Shown piece after piece: positions 24,535 to 36,572 of a stretch of DNA of 64,000 bases (position 1 is the first letter of the stretch; each line of letters opens with the position of its first letter). A program made the position numbers and the translations under genes. The notes under the pieces are model-generated. The model did not search any database. It worked only from the letters and a program-made list of their open reading frames with translations, and was not told the origin of the DNA. Source of the stretch: Brassica napus (lineage: Eukaryota; Streptophyta; Magnoliopsida; Brassicales; Brassicaceae); the NCBI RefSeq assembly GCF_020379485.1, contig NC_063452.1:35549608-35613607 (forward strand), given 5' to 3'.

Positions 24535-25046
24535 ATGGATTCCAATTCATATACTCCGACGTCAAACTTTGTTGACCTTCTTCAAAGTTAGCAACATACT
24601 GTCTTTGGTTATGTTCAAGACAATGTTGAACTATGTTCCTCACAAGTCCCTCTGTTTGGCACTCAACCTACGGAAGCTTCAATCCCAAGTCAAGACACTC
24701 ATGCAGAGCGAATTCAAAGGAGGAAATGGACGCCAATTGATGATATTGTCCCATCAGCGCCTGGTTAAACACAAGCAAAGACTCTGTTGTTGGGAATGAG
24801 CAAAGAGCTGGTGCTTTCTTGAAAATGATAGCAACCTACTTTGCGGCAAGTCCCAAGGTTGCAGGTTGTGAACAGAGAGAAGCTAGTCATTGTAAACAAC
24901 GATGGCAGAAGATCAACGACCTTGTGAACAAGTTTTGTGGGTCGTATGAAGCTGCAAGTAGAGTGAAGAGTAGCAGTCAAAATGAGAATGATGTTCTTAG
25001 GGTTAATCATGCTCTAAGAATGGAAAAACTTACTCCATTCTTATAA
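24535..25046 (+). pseudogene. PIF/Harbinger ORF1, Myb/SANT-like
   Basis: From the ATG at 24535 the reading is SNFVDLLQS, then QVPLFGTQ, then KWTPIDDIV and MIATYFAASPKVAGCEQRE (24820-24880), then ASHCKQRWQKINDLVNKFCGSYEAA. These match the Myb/SANT-like ORF1 proteins of plant PIF/Harbinger elements, often mislabelled 'glutathione S-transferase T3-like'. The family protein binds transposon DNA and assists the transposase. One or more stops and frame changes are present, and the C-terminal half is missing. Confidence 0.8.
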
Positions 25047-25609
25047 GGGAGAAAAAAATGAACCATCTACTGTAGCTTTCAGAAAAAAGTTTATTTTACC
25101 AACAAACCTTTTATCCATTGATTCCACCTAACATGTCTATCATTACATCTCGAGAATTGCAAGTAAAATCTAGCGAGCTGGGGGGCTAACCGCTAGGGTC
25201 AAAATCAGTCACGACGAAATCAATGGCTAAATTTTTTTATGAGAAATTATGCCTTAAATAGATATAAGTTGGAAATGTCAAAGAAACTACACCACATAAG
25301 TCTGTTTAAATAAGGAAACAAGAACAAAACTCCATCCCAGACAAGGGATGAAAGAGTTTCTATCCAAACATAAAATATTGGAACAACGTTCTTGCAAAAA
25401 GTTTTTGTGAGAAAGGACGAGTTTTACGAAATAATCTTCGGTGAAAAAAATCAGAAAGTTTCCAAGAAAGAACCTTATAGGAAAATCTATAAGATAATCT
25501 TTCGCAAAACAACTTTCAGAAAATCTTTATGGAAAAATTTTCGTAAAACAAAAAAAATGGTTCCAAGAGTATACGAAACAATCAACGGAGGGAATGAGAA
25601 TAGGAGAAA

Positions 25610-25890
25610 GGCCTCATCGCCCATCTAACACTACCCATTGCCCAATGGCCTTTCACTCTGCTCCAGTTTGCCCTTCTCATATACCCTCGCTGCCCAATGG
25701 CTCTCTCAGCTCCTCATCACCTTTCTCATATACCCCCGTCACGAAATGGCTCTCTCTCAGCTCCTCATCGCCCTTCTCATATACCCCCATCGCCCAATGG
25801 CTCCCACTTAGCTCCATGTCGCTTTTCTCACCCTCGTCACACAATGGCTCTCTCTTGGATCCTTGTCGCGCAATGGGGACCCTCATCGCC
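25610..25890. repeat. Minisatellite in solo LTR
   Basis: Roughly 55-65 bp units with CTCATATACCCCCATCGCCC, AATGGCTCTCTCTCAGCTCC and similar blocks, repeated about four or five times. They occupy the same U3 position as the palindromic arrays of the related LTRs at 36443 and 49550. Confidence 0.8.
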
Positions 25891-26342
25891 CTTTGAAGTC
25901 TCCATCATGTTCTCCTTTGAAAATATTTCGAAATGTCTTTCGTTTCATTGCAATCGGATTTTTCGTTGAGATTTTATGAAGAAAATAAGCAACATGTGTT
26001 TTCTCGTAAAAATTGAAGTCAAAAGTCGAGTCGAGAATAACTTAACATCATCGTAGTTTTTACTAAATGAATTGGTTTTTATCATTTTGTAGGACCAATG
26101 ACATAAAAACGTATGTCGGACAAATTAACGATTTCCTGAGAAAGAACCCTACTTAAGATTTAAAATAAGAACGTGTCCGGATAGCAATGACGATTTACTC
26201 GACTTGGATAAAGAAAGATGGGAAAGTTGGATAAATGTGAAGTTTCCAAGATAAACATGGATTCTGAGAAGATAATGAATGATCTATGCAAAAGGATAAC
26301 TTGAATCTGGGCGGGAGAAGAAAGACGACCGACCTTGGAGGC

Positions 26343-26350
26343 ATATATAA
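26343..26350 (+). promoter_or_regulatory. LTR TATA box
   Basis: TATATAAA followed by GAGGACCTAGG. The related LTRs carry TATATAAG at the same relative place (37003-37010, and 49018-49026 on the minus strand), so this is the likely U3 core promoter. Confidence 0.6.
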
Positions 26351-26995
26351 AGAGGACCTAGGCAAAGAGGACAAAAGAGACAAAAAATTTCTTAGCAACT
26401 TAACACTTGGAGCAGTTTTAGGCAATTTCGTTTTTGTTATCGAGCTGTGACTTAACTAAGTTTAACGTTTTAGATGTTTAGGACTAGAGAACTTGCTAAC
26501 AGATCTTGCGGCCGAAAATTTTACAACCTGTTGTAACAATCGTAACGCTCTTATGCGGATTCAAAATAAGATCATCCTTGTTTTCCTCTCAATTTTGTAT
26601 TGTTACTCTGTTTTTTATTCATAGTTTGATCACTTGTCGTTGGCTTCGCAGAAATCCTGATCCTCAAGGAAAATTGAGATTTTTTTACTTTCATCCGTTA
26701 ACTATAATCGCAGTGCGAATTTCAGTTTCCACAATTCCTCTTCCCATCCAAAAAACCTTTAACACACTTATTCGCATGTATGTATGTTTTCGACTTAATA
26801 AGTTGTGGGTCATCTGCTTCACCCGGCCACTGAAGAAACAGCTTTTCTATAGTGTCCTTCATAACCATTTACCTCAAACGCACCTACATCAGCCAAAAAT
26901 AAAAAATAAAATAACTCAACAATCAAATAATTCATAAATCAACCATAAAAACATAACTAAGCCATCAATAATAAATAACTCAGACATCAAATGAT

Positions 26996-27740
26996 TCATA
27001 GGTAAGCCTTAAATCTTACCTCACCATGATCTCTAATCTCGTTAGACATGCCAGTAGTTAAGCTTGAACGTTTAAGGTTTCTACCCCATCGCAAAAGTGA
27101 AATTTCTTGCTCATTGACTACTTTCCCTATACGCTCTCTAAAGGAAGTGATACATTCATACGCCAAAATCAATAACACGTCTTTCAGGCCGCTAAAGGTG
27201 TACAACTTTCTTTGTGGATTCAACATCTTAATAGAATCAACAAGAACTTCAAATGCAGTCTGACCCCATGGATAAGTCATCATGGCTTCATCATCAAATA
27301 CTTGTTTTGCACTTTCAAGAGTATTATAGAATTATGATGCAAGTCATAAAGTCCCATGGCTTGAAGAAGCAACAACCCTAACCATTTCCGATTTTCAAAA
27401 CTCCCGGTCCGACAGACCTCTAATGCTGGCCTCAGTTCATATAATTTGGGTCCTACCCCAAGCGACAAATGAAACTCCTCCCATAACGTTTTGTATTGGT
27501 TAAGTTCAAAAATTTCCGTTGGTGGTGGATAAGCTAAACCTAAGAGGTTGATCAACAACGAGACACCAAATCTCCTTTTTGTGTACTCGCAACTGCCTAC
27601 ATAGTAGATAGTGCACAGTCTTACTAGACCAGATAAATTTGATATCAACTAGTTTAGCAATTACTCCCACAAGAAACTCCTTCAGTTTATCTCACACATC
27701 ATGTCCTATTTCGCCTCTAAACAGAGGGAAGTTTCCCAAA
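26996..27740 (-). pseudogene. DUF1985 domain remnant (MULE/ULP-type element)
   Basis: Minus-strand pieces match DUF1985, a domain found with ULP1-like proteases in plant Mutator-like elements. The clearest is 26996-27283: MTYPWGQTAFEVLVDSIKML, then LKDVLLILAYECITSF, then LLRWGRNLKRSS. Upstream, 27280-27648 carries weaker matches in shifted frames. The protease domain and terminal repeats are not present. Confidence 0.75.
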
Positions 27741-27887
27741 TGGACATTATGATTAATGTTTTTTTTTAATTTATAGAGTAGAAGCCCCTTCTGCGTAAAG
27801 TCTTGGAGGGTAATCCCTTATTTGATCTTGATCTTCAGAAACAACCACCTGATCATAAAAGACATATATAACATGTTAATAATAAAT

Positions 27888-28690
27888 GATATACCATGGA
27901 TTTTACCCATTTTTAGCCATGGTATATAAGTGTTTTCAAATACATTATAGTTGTTTTGGAGTCTTTTTAGTATGTTTTCAGGTTTTGGAGTGATTTGGAG
28001 GAAAGTTGTGATGTTAGTGCATTATGGAGAGAAAATGACAGAGGCACGAAGTTGACCATCGACCACGACTATCGAGGGCGATCGAGGGCGAAGCGCGCAG
28101 AAGTCAGATTGGGTTCCAACCGACTTAAAACCCAAGTCCCACAAAAATTACCATATTACCCCTGATGAGTTTTAACCTAATATTTATGTGCTCTGTCATT
28201 GTTCTAGGCAACACACGCTTTCATACTTTCTACCTTTTCATACAACAAAAAAAGTTAAGAGTCTTAGGGTTGGAGAGAAGATCCAAGAACTCATTCAGAG
28301 CTTTGTGATTGGAACTCCAGTTTCTTTACTCTATTCTATTTATGCAATTTACTTATTCTTTTGTTATGAATTTCTTAGCCACGTCTGAATAGTTCATCTT
28401 GTTAGATTTAGGGTTCAGATATTCATGAGAGATTAGTCCAAAATATAGAATAGCTAAGTGTCAGGATATTAATCAACTAAATTGTTCTTAATGCCTGTGT
28501 TCTAGAATAGCAAACTAGGACCTTGCCTATACATTAGGGCGCTTTAGGAAGTTTGGTTCTTTAAGTCTCCCGAAAGTGCTGACCAAATTTTGGATTTCTT
28601 TTATAGTGCGCTATTTATCCTAGTCGGATGTAAGAGGATCTATCTTTAGGATGGATCTAAATGTGTTTGTTTAGGATGGCTAAAGTGCTC
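27888..28690 (+). repeat. Athila-like LTR fragment
   Basis: It begins TGATATACCATGGATTTTAC and follows the start of element A's LTR (TGATAGACCATGGATTTGAC on its minus strand) for several hundred bases, including CGACCACGACTATCGAGGGC. The expected LTR 3' end (GAGTGAGATCA) is missing, so it is truncated near 28690, where sequence of the Tat-like element begins. Confidence 0.65.
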
Positions 28691-29012
28691 GGCGGGGCCA
28701 ATCGACGAGCGTTTGTAATTTATAGTCGTGAATGGACTGAGAGCATGTTCTCAAAGATCTAGGCGACGTCTCGCTTATTTTTTCGGAAAACATACTTTTA
28801 GTAATGTTTTCGGTAACTGAGACCGGGGTCTTATGTTCTGGTCGGGAGTCGGAATCGACGGTGTGTCAGAGATATGTTTGTCAAGGATTTTTTGTGGTCG
28901 ACGGAATCTGTCGATTCCGGCGATGCCTTAGTCAATGTGAAAAAGTTTCTTTGTTGGATAAGCTAGTGTGGAGTTGATCCGTTTTGAGGTAGGACGAATT
29001 TTCGTGGGTTTC

Positions 29013-29589
29013 TATGATTTTAGAGAATAGAGTAGGTATTGAGAGACTACAAGTAGATTAGAGAAGATTAATGGGAGATTTGTAGAGAAATTAGGTAGTA
29101 ATCATGTTTAAGAGTATTTAAGAATCATCATGAACAAGAGAGAGAGTCTAGAGAGATAATCCCCAAACTTCTTAATTATTAATCTGATCAGAGTTTACAA
29201 TATATATGAGGATGCAACACTAGGATGAGGGTTTCATAAAGAGGCACTATTACAAGAGATAAGGTTTGCTTTAATTCAAACCATGCAATGAGCTTCTTCC
29301 TTGTGCATAAAGCTCCTTTTGCTTTATCCAGCTCTTCTCCAGCCTGTCACACGCGCCTCCTCTTCCCTTGCAACGGTCTGATGCCTTAGCAAAGGGAATA
29401 GGGCTTCTCTTCTTCATCCAAAGTTACCCGGGTAACTAGTATAACTAGTATACTAGGATAACTAGGGTAACTTTGGTTTAACCTTCGGAAGTTACTCGGG
29501 TAACTAGTATTACTATGCCATGTACGACCTCTTCATCATACTCAACTCCTCATGTCTTTCTCTTCCCTTATATTGATCTCATCTCAACA
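29013..29589 (-). repeat. 3' LTR of copia element
   Basis: 577 bp, same length as its partner. It includes a nested run of TAACTAGTATAACTAGTATAC-like short repeats near 29430-29470. Confidence 0.92.
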
Positions 29590-29767
29590 CTCCCCCTCAA
29601 GCTTAGCTTTGTGAAAGTCTAAGCTTGGATAGCCATGAGATCTTTCTCATTAAAAACCTCACCAAGGAAAACCCATTGAGACAAAACCTTGATGAGGGAA
29701 AAAAAATAAAGACCTCATGACTTAGGGGATCAGCTCCTTCTCTTCCTAAGATCTATGAGTCCCAATC

Positions 29768-31210
29768 TTATGTGAATGGACTCCATAGTCTTTTGTCTTG
29801 CTGCCTTGGTGAACACATCGCCAACTGATCTTCGCTTCTTGTATAACATGGCAAGATCACTCCCAAGACTATCATCTGCCTCACCTTGTGGCAGTCTACT
29901 TCAATGTGCTTTGTCCTCTCATGAAACACTGAGTTTGTAACAATGTGAATAGCCGCCTGATTGTCACAATGCATAGTCATTGGTGTTGCTTGCTCAATCT
30001 CCAAGTGCCTAAGAATCCATTTGATCCATATCAACTCGTTGGTAAGCTTTAGCATAGCTCTATACTCAGCTTCAGCACTAGAGCATGATACAACCTTCTG
30101 CTTCTTACTCTTCCAAGTAACCATGTTTCCACCAACGAAAGTGCAATAGCCTGTTGTAGACCTTCTATCTACTCTATCTCCAGCCCAATCAGCATCACAA
30201 TAACCCACAACTTCAGTGCTCTTATTGACTCCCATCCATATACCAAGCCCTTGAGTTCCATTCAGGTACATGAGAATTCTCTCCACCATGCGCCAGTGAT
30301 GCTCTCGTGGAGCTTGCATATGCTGGCTTACTTGATTAACAGCAAAGCATATGTCTTGCCTGGTGATAGTCAAGTATATCAGCTTCCCTACAAGCTTCCT
30401 ATACAGCTTTGGATCATAGAACAGCTTGTTGTCTTCAATCTCCCCCTCACGTGGAACCTTTTATCCATCTTTCATGGGCATCTTGGCTGTTCTTCCTCCA
30501 TACGCACCAGCATCCTTCAAGATATCCAATGCATACTTCCTTTGAGAGATGAATAACCCTTCCTTGGATCTGCACAGCTCAATCCCAAGAAAGTACTTCA
30601 TCTCACCCAATTCCTTTATATCAAATACTGATTTCAGAAACTCCTTGGTGGCTCGGATTCCTTCCTTATCACTGCCTGTTATGATGATGTCATCCACATA
30701 CACAAGCAAAACAATGATGCCTGAGGGAGTATCGAGGGTAAAGAGGGTGTGATCAAGCTCGGACTTCCTGAAGCCTCTACCATTCAGTGTTGTGCTTAGC
30801 TTACTGTACCATGCTCTAGGTGATTGTTTCAATCCATAGATGGCTTTCTTCAGTCTAAGAACATTTTCTGGCTTCACCATTCCTTCAAGACCCGGAGGTG
30901 GTAGCATATAGACTTCATATTTTAGCTCTCCTTGGAGGAAAGCATTCTTCACATCCATTTGCCAAAGATCCCACCCAAGGTTGGTTGCAACTGATAGTAC
31001 AATCCTAATGGTATGGAGCTTTGCAACAGGTGCAAAAGTATCAATATAATCCTCTCCATAGGTTTGTGTGAAACCTCTTGCCACTAGCCTTGTCTTACGC
31101 CTATCAATCTTCCCATTAGGTAAATACTTGATGGTGAAGATCCACTTGCATGACACAGCTCTCTTCCCCTTAGGTAACTCACTCTCATACCATATATCAT
31201 TTCTAATCAT
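29768..31210 (-). pseudogene. Copia reverse transcriptase-RNase H
   Basis: Reading frame 30461-31210 holds the Ty1-type RT: CKWIFTIKYLPNGKI, DVKNAFLQGEL, LKQSPRAWY and catalytic YVDDIIITG. After an in-frame TAA the same frame continues (29768-30373) with RNase H: YCDADWAGD, SSAEAEYRAM and CDNQAAIHIV. The last 20 or so residues are out of frame. The RT catalytic residues are intact, but the stops make it non-functional. It copies RNA into cDNA in the autonomous parent. Confidence 0.92.
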
Positions 31211-31240
31211 GGCATCAGCCTCATCATTGACTGAATCCCT

Positions 31241-32774
31241 TCACTCTTGAATCAGCATTGCTTCTTCATAGCTTCTTGGCACATAGCTTTCATCTAAGCT
31301 TACCATAAAGGAGTAGTGCTCTTCCGGAAATTCAGCAAATGAGCACACAGCTTGGGAAGGATGCTCCATAGCCTTGGCATTGTAGTACACTCTCGTGTTT
31401 ACCCAGTTTCTCGTGTTTGCCCACTCGGAAGCATCCCTCCTTACCCGTGTGCTTCTTTTCAAAGGAACTTCTACTTGTTCCTCAACTGCTTCTTCTTGTA
31501 TTTGGATTTCTTCTCCAGCTTCCTGACCTTCATTCTGAACTTCTCTTACTAATTCATCTCCACTTTGGACAGGAGAATCTGAGCCTTGATCTTCTAGACC
31601 TCCAGCTTCTTCTGAGCCTTGATCTTTTAACCCTTCAGCTTCAGATTCACTTCCCCCCTCATGTTCAAAGTGGGATGGTTCTTCAGCGGCCACTTGAGTA
31701 GGCTCTTCACTCCTTAAGAGCTTGGAGAAGGCTTCAAGGTCAGCTCTCTTGAATACCTCCTGATCCATACCCTTTCCAATTAGTTGATGAGATGCCAAGG
31801 CTCTACCTTCACTTTCACCCACCTTAGCGCCTGAGCTAGCTCCGGATGAACCAGCACCATTTGCGTCAGCAAAAAGATGAGCCTTTGCTTCCTTATCCCT
31901 GTTCAACCCGCGTGGCCTGAGGTGAGGATGTAGGATCCAACACTCACTCTTCTTGTGACCGGTCCTCTTGCAATGCTCACAGCTTCCCTCATACTTTTCA
32001 TACTTCCTTCCTGAGCCTCTGTATGAAGCCTTGTTTGCTTGCATTCCTTCAGCTTGATGAGCCACAGTCACCCTTCTCTCCAAACAGGCCAAGAGATCCC
32101 TCCTCCTTCTGAAGTTGCGCGCATACTTCCTCCAGGGATGGTAGGTTAGGCGATCTCAAGATGTGTTTGATGACATCTTTGTAGCAAGGATCCAATGTCA
32201 TCAACAACCCAAACACTTGATCTTGTTCTCTTCTTCTTTCCATAAGAGCTGCTTAATCAGTGGTGTTAGGTCTTAGACTTTCAAGTTCAGACCATAATGA
32301 TCCAAACTTTACCATGTGTTTGGTGAGCTCTCCTCCATCTTGCTTCATGGAGTTAATGGCTCTCTTCAGTTCAAACACACGGCTGATGTTGGAGACATTT
32401 CCAAACGTCTTTAAGAGGGTCTCCCACAAGTGTTTGGGAGTCTCACAATAGCTGTAAGCTTCAAGAAGAGGGACATCAAGAGATCCTTGCAGCACGGAGA
32501 GCACCATCAAGTCTTCTTGCACCCACTTCTTTGCTTCAGCTTTGGTGAGAGTCTTTTCCTCTTCACCTTCTTCAGTTTCTTTGGCCACTGGCTTCGGACC
32601 ATCATCAGTGATGTGGCTCCACAGCCCTAGCCTTCCAATAGCAGTCTTCACCAATCGAGACCACAAGAGGTAGTTTGAACCACCTTTCAACGCAACCGGG
32701 ACAATAACTAGCTTGCTGAAGTTGTTTCCCTCCATCTTCTCTTGCTTGAACCAGAAATGACCAGAAAGCTTCAA
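31241..32774 (-). pseudogene. Copia gag fused to pre-RT linker
   Basis: Gag starts at the internal ATG (MEGNNFSKL) of the 32253-32774 frame and has the family's YLLWSRLVKTAIGRLGLW. An in-frame TAA and then a frameshift near 32090 lead to a frame (31241-32092) with the zinc knuckle CEHCKRTGHKKSEC. Within that same open frame the sequence passes to an acidic Glu-rich linker and PLKRSTRVRR, which normally lies after integrase. So the deletion of protease and integrase is in frame, between about 31760 and 31650. An in-frame TGA at 31241 separates it from RT. Confidence 0.85.
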
Positions 32775-32965
32775 ACTTGCAACTCAGCTGAAGAACACAC
32801 AGTACCAGACTTCAAGAACACACGAACTTAAAGCACAACACCACATGAATCAACTTTATCACACATCTTCACGGAACACTCAAGAACACAAGAGCAAGAA
32901 CACAAGAACACAAGAGCTAGAGAAAGAAAGAAATGGAAAGAGGTTTCTCAGTACCAAAGCCAACC

Positions 32966-32979
32966 TGGCTCCGATACCA
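32966..32979 (-). other. Copia primer binding site
   Basis: Minus strand TGGTATCGGAGCCA, one base different from the common initiator-Met PBS, directly after the 5' LTR. Confidence 0.85.
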
Positions 32980-33556
32980 TATGATTTTAGAGAATAGAGT
33001 AGGTATTGAGAGACTACAGGTAGATTAGAGAAGATTAATGGGAGATTTGTAGAGAGATTATGTAGTAATCATGTTTAAGAGTATTTAAGAATCATCATGA
33101 ACAAGAGAGAGAGTCTAGAGAGATAATCCCCAAACTTCTTAATTATTAATCCGATCAGAGTTTACAATATATATGAGGAGGCAACACTAGGATGAGGGTT
33201 TCATAAAGAGTCACTACTACAAGAGATAAGGTTTGTTTTAATTCAAACCATCCAATGAGCTTCTTCCTTGTGCATAAAACTTATTTTGCTTTATCCAGCT
33301 CTTCTCCAGCCTGTCACACGCGCCTCCTCTTCCCTTACAACGGTCTGATGCCTTAGCAAAGGGAATATGGCTTTTGTTCTTCATCCAAAGTTACCCGGGT
33401 AACTCGTATAACTAGTATACTATGATAACTAGGGTAACTTTGGTTTAACCTTCCGAAGTTAGTCGGGTAATTAGTATTACTATGCCATGTACGGCCTCTT
33501 CATCATACTCAACTCCTCATGTATTTCTCTTCCCATATATTGATCTCATCTCAACA
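32980..33556 (-). repeat. 5' LTR of copia element
   Basis: 577 bp; partner of 29013-29589 with about 24 mismatches and no indels that I can see. Confidence 0.92.
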
Positions 33557-33987
33557 GTTTCCGTTTTCGGGTTCGTACGATAATCGTTTTGCTCGTATAC
33601 AGATGTTTTCTGAAAATATAACATGACATTTCTCGAGATAAGAGAGATTTTGTGAGATTTTAATGAAGTCTTTATTGCCGAAAAAGTTTCGAAAATATTG
33701 AGTACAAGGCAAATATTTTACAATGCGGGAATATAGTATTCGTATATATACCCACCCCCCCCCCTTTTTGAGAGGAGGGATAAATGAACTCGTCCTTGGA
33801 TGAGCTGCCTACGTACCCCTTTCGAGGATCAAGCCGTCTCGTAGTTCTGCTGTTTGTGCGAGTGTGTTTTACTCGGCTGTCGTGTTTGCGTCGATCGCCT
33901 TAGTTGCAAGACCGACATTTTCTACCCAGTTTGTCTCCTCCGGTTGGGTCGAAGCTTTGGGCTCTGAAACTGGTTGTTACTTGGTTG

Positions 33988-34401
33988 TTACTTGAGTCGA
34001 CGATTCTGGATTGTATTTTTCGAAGCGTTTTCAGCTAGTGCCTGAGTTAGCTTCGCCTGTTTGGGTATTACCATTGCGGTGGTCGTGATTTGTCTTAGTT
34101 TCTGATCGGCCAGGAAGCACCGTCTCGACTGTTTCTTGCAACCCCAGATTGCAGTAATTCCGTTATGAGTTGGGAATTTGATGCCTAAGTGATAAGTCGA
34201 TGGGACTGCCTTCATGGCGTTCAACCAAGGTGTGCCCATAATGACATTGTAGATGGTCGGGTGGTCAACGACCGCGAAGTCGACGACCTTGGTGACTTCT
34301 TTTGCCGCAACGGGCAGTTTGATTGACCCGAGAGTCATTGACGTTGTGCCCGAGAAGTCAGTTAGCGGCTTGAGCGATGGTACGACTTTTCCTAACTCGA
34401 C
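33988..34401 (-). pseudogene. Tat-like protease, C-terminal half
   Basis: It continues the protease interrupted at 46491: [18 protein letters not shown], then [30 protein letters not shown] and [20 protein letters not shown]. The first residues follow directly from the TLKRMN end of the other half once element B and one TSD are discounted. A stop at 33988 ends it, and no RT follows. Confidence 0.85.
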
Positions 34402-34406
34402 GTTCA

Positions 34407-35557
34407 TGATACACTAAAATTAGATCTTTGTATACTGTCAAGTTAACAGTGTAGTTGTAATATCTTTAGATTCAATTCCAGAGGACCAGTTCACACTTTA
34501 TTTTTATGTGATCAAAATTTAGCTAAAACGAAGTGGGGATTTTAAAGAAGTAAATATCGTAAAGAACATGTAACTTGATTAGGTTGTTTTCGATTGATTT
34601 AAAGGCGCTAGTCTAGAGTTTCTTTTCAGGTATGGAATCACAAACCAAGAAATTATTCAACTTCAGTTTATAACAAGTCTAAACTCGGATTACTCAAGTT
34701 GAATCAACCCACTCTCGTGGTGTTGATTCCTTTGCAAGTCGGTCTTGATGCCTAAACTCTCGTTTGGATCAAGACACGATGGTAAGCTCTAGAGATCAAG
34801 TCCGATATGTTCACAATACACCCTAATATCTGCTCTCGCTGACTAGGGATGCAAAGCTCATTCAAATCATATCAGGTTATCAATTAACGGCCAGCTAAAT
34901 CGATTAACCCTAATTCATGCCCTAAGTGATCGGTTCAATGCAAGCAATAAGAACAGATATGAATGTAGACAATCTCAAGATGACTTATTTATGCTCTAGC
35001 TTACGAATCCAAAACCCAGGAACCCTAAACTAACTCGGTGACTACTCAGACATAACACAAGAACAGAGAAGCATGATTTCTGAATAATACTGCATATAAT
35101 AGATCAAAGAAATAAGAGGATTCAGGATAATCTTCTCTATGAGATAGATGAGGCCTTCTCCCTTACAAGTAGCAATCGCTAAATCAAAGCTCCCTCAGGT
35201 CTTTTCTTGCATAAAAACTAAGAAAGGTCTAAAATAATAAATAGTAGACTATATATATGGGAGCCACAGGCGGCTATAGGAAAGAAATAGGAAATCTAGG
35301 GCAAATCCCAAAATATTTGGAAACTTCCTTTTTTTATCTCTGTCGCTGGAGCAGGCACTCAGGCTGCTCCGATTGACTGTGTTGCGCGAAAAACTCCAAA
35401 TCATACTTTTCTCTCTTCTTTTCCTCTAGCTAGTCCATTTCTCATCAAATGCAACTCTAGACCTGTTATGACTCGAAAAGGGACTAAAAAGACTCGATAA
35501 AACCTTGAAAACTATTAGTAAGACATACATATAATGTGCCAAAAACACTATATATCA
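34407..35557 (-). repeat. 3' LTR of element B
   Basis: 1151 bp, ends TGATATATAG and GTGTATCA on the minus strand, adjoining the purine-rich AGTCTGGGGGAGT. Confidence 0.95.
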
Positions 35558-36442
35558 ACTCCCCCAGACTTAGATCCTTGTTTGTCCTCAAACAAAATCA
35601 AGTACCAAGAACCGAGAGAAAGGTTTGAAAGTGTGGGAACTCGCTTATTCTCAGCAACCATACAATAACCAAGAATCTCTGAATCTCTAGCTAAAACAAC
35701 ACATCCTTACCAAGAACTCCACTAACTGCTGTTCAAAATGGCTCCATACTCTGTATCTCATGCCTGCCAAAGTTAAAACCTTCCAGACAAAACTTCTTAT
35801 ATTCAATTAAGAGTAGTGTGAGCTTCTCATCATATGCATTAGATAGGTAATGGTCTAGGTATGAAACATGCCTTTTTGTGTTTAAGTGGAGCTAATCAGT
35901 GTTTAGGGGTTACCAAATTTCGTAGAGGATGCAGGATATCGCGCATAATTGCAAGAGAGGATATATCCATTGATGTCCACAGCCTCTTTTCGTTTTTGCA
36001 TGTTCTTCGTTAGGAACAGTCGCTCTGATCTGCATGGTTCTCCTCTCTTCACTTTATACTCCTTCTAGTTTACCAGTGACGTCCGTCTTTCTTAGGAATC
36101 TTCTCCTTCTTCATCACCTTATTCTGAAGTACATAAAGCTAAATATTTTTTTTTTTAAATACATAGGTGATGGTGACGAAGCAGGAGGTAACAATTGTGA
36201 TGGTGACATGCCACTGGAGTTCTTGACTTCTCATTCATTCTTGTTTCTCTAAGTTAGATCTTCGGCGGTGGAGCGGCTGCTCCGCGTTGTTGGGATCAAA
36301 AACGGCTGCGACGAAGTTAACGTCCAAATCCCCGAAGAAGAAAACGAAAAACCTTCTTCGACAAATACTTTTTCGAAATAGATTCTTCCTTACGAAAAGC
36401 TTTGCGGAGGAAACGCGAGTCATCGGACAAGAGCTCAAAAAG

Positions 36443-36572
36443 GGTCGCTACGTAGCGACCGAGCTCGAGCAGAAGCTCGGTCGCTACGTAGCAACCGAGC
36501 TCGAGTAGAAGCTCGGTCGCTAGGTAGCGACCGAGCTCGAGCCGAAGTTTGGTCACTACGTAGCGACCGAGC
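36443..36572. repeat. Palindromic tandem array GGTCGCTACGTAGCGACC
   Basis: Four head-to-tail units of about 36 bp. Each has the perfect 18-bp palindrome GGTCGCTACGTAGCGACC (with one- or two-base variants) followed by a second palindrome GAGCTCGAGC and AGAAGCTC. It lies in U3, upstream of the TATA box. Confidence 0.92.

Larger units (their letters stand above)
23197..25046 (+). mobile_element. PIF/Harbinger-type transposon remnant
   Basis: A possible 5' terminus, GGGGTTGTTAGTGTTATTAGG, begins near 23192, like Harbinger ends that start with G runs and GTTATT. It is followed by a minisatellite leader (23330-23830) and a Myb/SANT-like ORF1 pseudogene (24535-25046). A matching right terminus and the transposase ORF are absent, so the 3' side is truncated near 25050. 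Confidence 0.55.
25194..26733 (+). repeat. Solo LTR of Tat-like Ty3 element
   Basis: It begins with GGGTCAAAATCAGTCACGAC, like the LTR starts at 36288 and (minus strand) 49877, and ends CAGTGCGAATTTCAGTTTCCACA, like the ends at 37381 and 48635. It contains a TATA box, TATATAAA, at 26343. There is no PBS or gag after it and no second copy in this orientation. The 5' terminus is degraded and no TSD is visible. It may therefore be a solo LTR or a truncated element. Confidence 0.75.
29013..33556 (-). mobile_element. Ty1/copia element lacking protease and integrase
   Basis: Two 577-bp LTRs (29013-29589, 32980-33556) and a perfect 5-bp TSD, GTTTC, at 29008-29012 and 33557-33561. The LTRs start TGTTGAGATG but end ATCATA on the minus strand, so termini are TG/TA. 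PBS TGGTATCGGAGCCA (tRNA-iMet type, 32966-32979); purine-rich GAGGGGGAG lies beside the 3' LTR. Gag with zinc knuckle runs straight into the linker before RT and RNase H; protease and integrase are missing. I count about 24 differences between the LTRs (about 4%). Confidence 0.92.

Noticed and set aside
25594..25969. Overlapping 90- and 100-codon frames with Ser/Pro repeats
   Set aside because: They are translations of the minisatellite inside the solo LTR.
25194..26733. Missing 3' LTR of the Tat-like element
   Set aside because: It is similar in sequence but on the opposite strand and separated by a DUF1985 remnant and an Athila LTR, so it cannot be the partner of 48635-49877.
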